Origin: Arthrobacter sp. UM1
Lineage (GTDB): Bacteria > Actinomycetota > Actinomycetes > Actinomycetales > Micrococcaceae
Assembly (NCBI RefSeq): GCF_020483305.1
Contig: NZ_JACWAB010000006.1
Location: 62,001-126,000 of the forward strand
Direction of reading: 5' to 3'
DNA: 64,000 nt
The stretch's first letter is position 1, and the number at the start of each line of letters is the position of its first letter. The notes beneath the pieces are model-generated. The model had not been told where the DNA came from, ran no database searches, and was given only the letters and a program-made list of their open reading frames with translations. Shown one piece after another: positions 63,732 to 64,000 of this stretch. A program made the translations under genes and the position numbers.

Positions 63732-64000
63732 TTAGCGCAGACGCCGCTCGAGCTCGGCTGCCGCCTCCTGCAGGCGCTCGGCGATGCCGCGGCGGGCGTC
63801 GTCGTCGTGTCGGTGCGCCAGGAACGTCAGGGTGAAGGAGGCCATGGGCATCCCCACCCGGTCGCGGGCCGCGACCGCCACAGACGCGAAGTCCTCCGTG
63901 ACCTCGCCCTGCTCCACGGCGAAGCCGCGCTCGGCGTCCTCCGCGAGCTGCTCGCGCAGGGCCTTGAGGCTCTCGGGCCCGGCGCCGGAGACGCGCGGCT
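63732..64000 (-). CDS. IclR-family regulator, C-terminal part only
   Basis: The visible 89 residues are the end of an IclR effector-binding domain: LKALREQLAEDAERGFAVE, GEVTEDFASVAVAARDR and MASFTLTF, then a helical C-terminus ending AAELERRLR. The usual full length is about 250, so the N-terminal helix-turn-helix lies beyond the right edge. It is on the same strand as, and upstream of, the hut genes; IclR-type repressors commonly control hut operons in actinobacteria, so this is a good candidate hut regulator. Confidence 0.8.
   Translation of the reverse strand, partial: PRVSGAGPESLKALREQLAEDAERGFAVEQGEVTEDFASVAVAARDRVGMPMASFTLTFLAHRHDDDARRGIAERLQEAAAELERRLR

Noticed and set aside
1-64000. 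tRNA, rRNA, insertion sequence or integrase genes
   Set aside because: Looked for on both strands by eye; no cloverleaf with a CCA-type end, no rRNA signature, and no transposase or integrase motif was convincing.

Overview
The window comes from a high-GC actinobacterium, probably in the Micrococcales near Micrococcaceae. This is inferred from G/C-rich third codon positions, GTG and TTG starts, several apparently leaderless genes and family-level resemblances; genus cannot be fixed from sequence alone. Most of the window is ordinary catabolic and transport chromosome. The exception is about 33 kb (19.68-52.5 kb) with visibly lower GC, filled by one non-ribosomal peptide cluster.

Left flank, 1-19.7 kb. 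A leucine/branched-acid degradation locus (methylcrotonyl-CoA carboxylase subunits, divergent TetR regulator, acyl-CoA dehydrogenase) is followed by an unrecognised two-gene islet and a fatty-acyl-CoA ligase. Next come a decayed DUF1345 gene, an XRE regulator with a small membrane protein, an MHS-family transporter and an ABC ATPase/permease pair. A ketone-body operon (transporter, 3-hydroxybutyrate dehydrogenase, CoA-transferase A and B) follows, then a pirin and a 4'-phosphopantetheinyl transferase that abuts the peptide cluster. Intergenic gaps here and in the right flank carry a dispersed repeat family built on GAAACGGGTGTG, partly in 30-bp arrays.

Peptide cluster, 19.7-52.4 kb, all on the minus strand. 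Order of transcription: MbtH-like protein, NRPS A (A-T-C-A-T-E-C-A-T), NRPS B (C-A-T-E-C-A-T-C-A-T-E), penicillin-binding-protein-type thioesterase, MFS exporter, MppP-like arginine oxidase, MppR-like cyclase, histidine kinase, response regulator, ABC ATPase, FtsX-type permease, type II thioesterase. Most genes overlap or lie within a few bases. The six modules predict a hexapeptide with alternating L/D configuration. The last domain is an epimerase and there is no cis thioesterase, so the stand-alone PBP-type enzyme is the likely releasing macrocyclase. MppP and MppR are the two hallmark enzymes of L-enduracididine biosynthesis. The A domains of modules 4 and 6 share almost the same pocket, ending Ala-Val-Asp-Lys and suggestive of a cationic side chain. 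I infer a cyclic hexapeptide with two D-configured cyclic-guanidine residues, possibly aimed at the cell envelope, with a sensor/ABC self-protection module.

Right flank, 52.5-64 kb. AhpD-like peroxidase and GNAT, a spermidine-synthase-like protein, another GNAT, a thiamine-binding (MTH1187) protein and a sugar MFS transporter lead into histidine catabolism (hutH, hutI, hutU, with an IclR-type regulator entering from the right edge). hutI and hutU are separated by about 1.1 kb of repeats and structured non-coding DNA. No rRNA, tRNA, CRISPR array or intact insertion sequence was seen.
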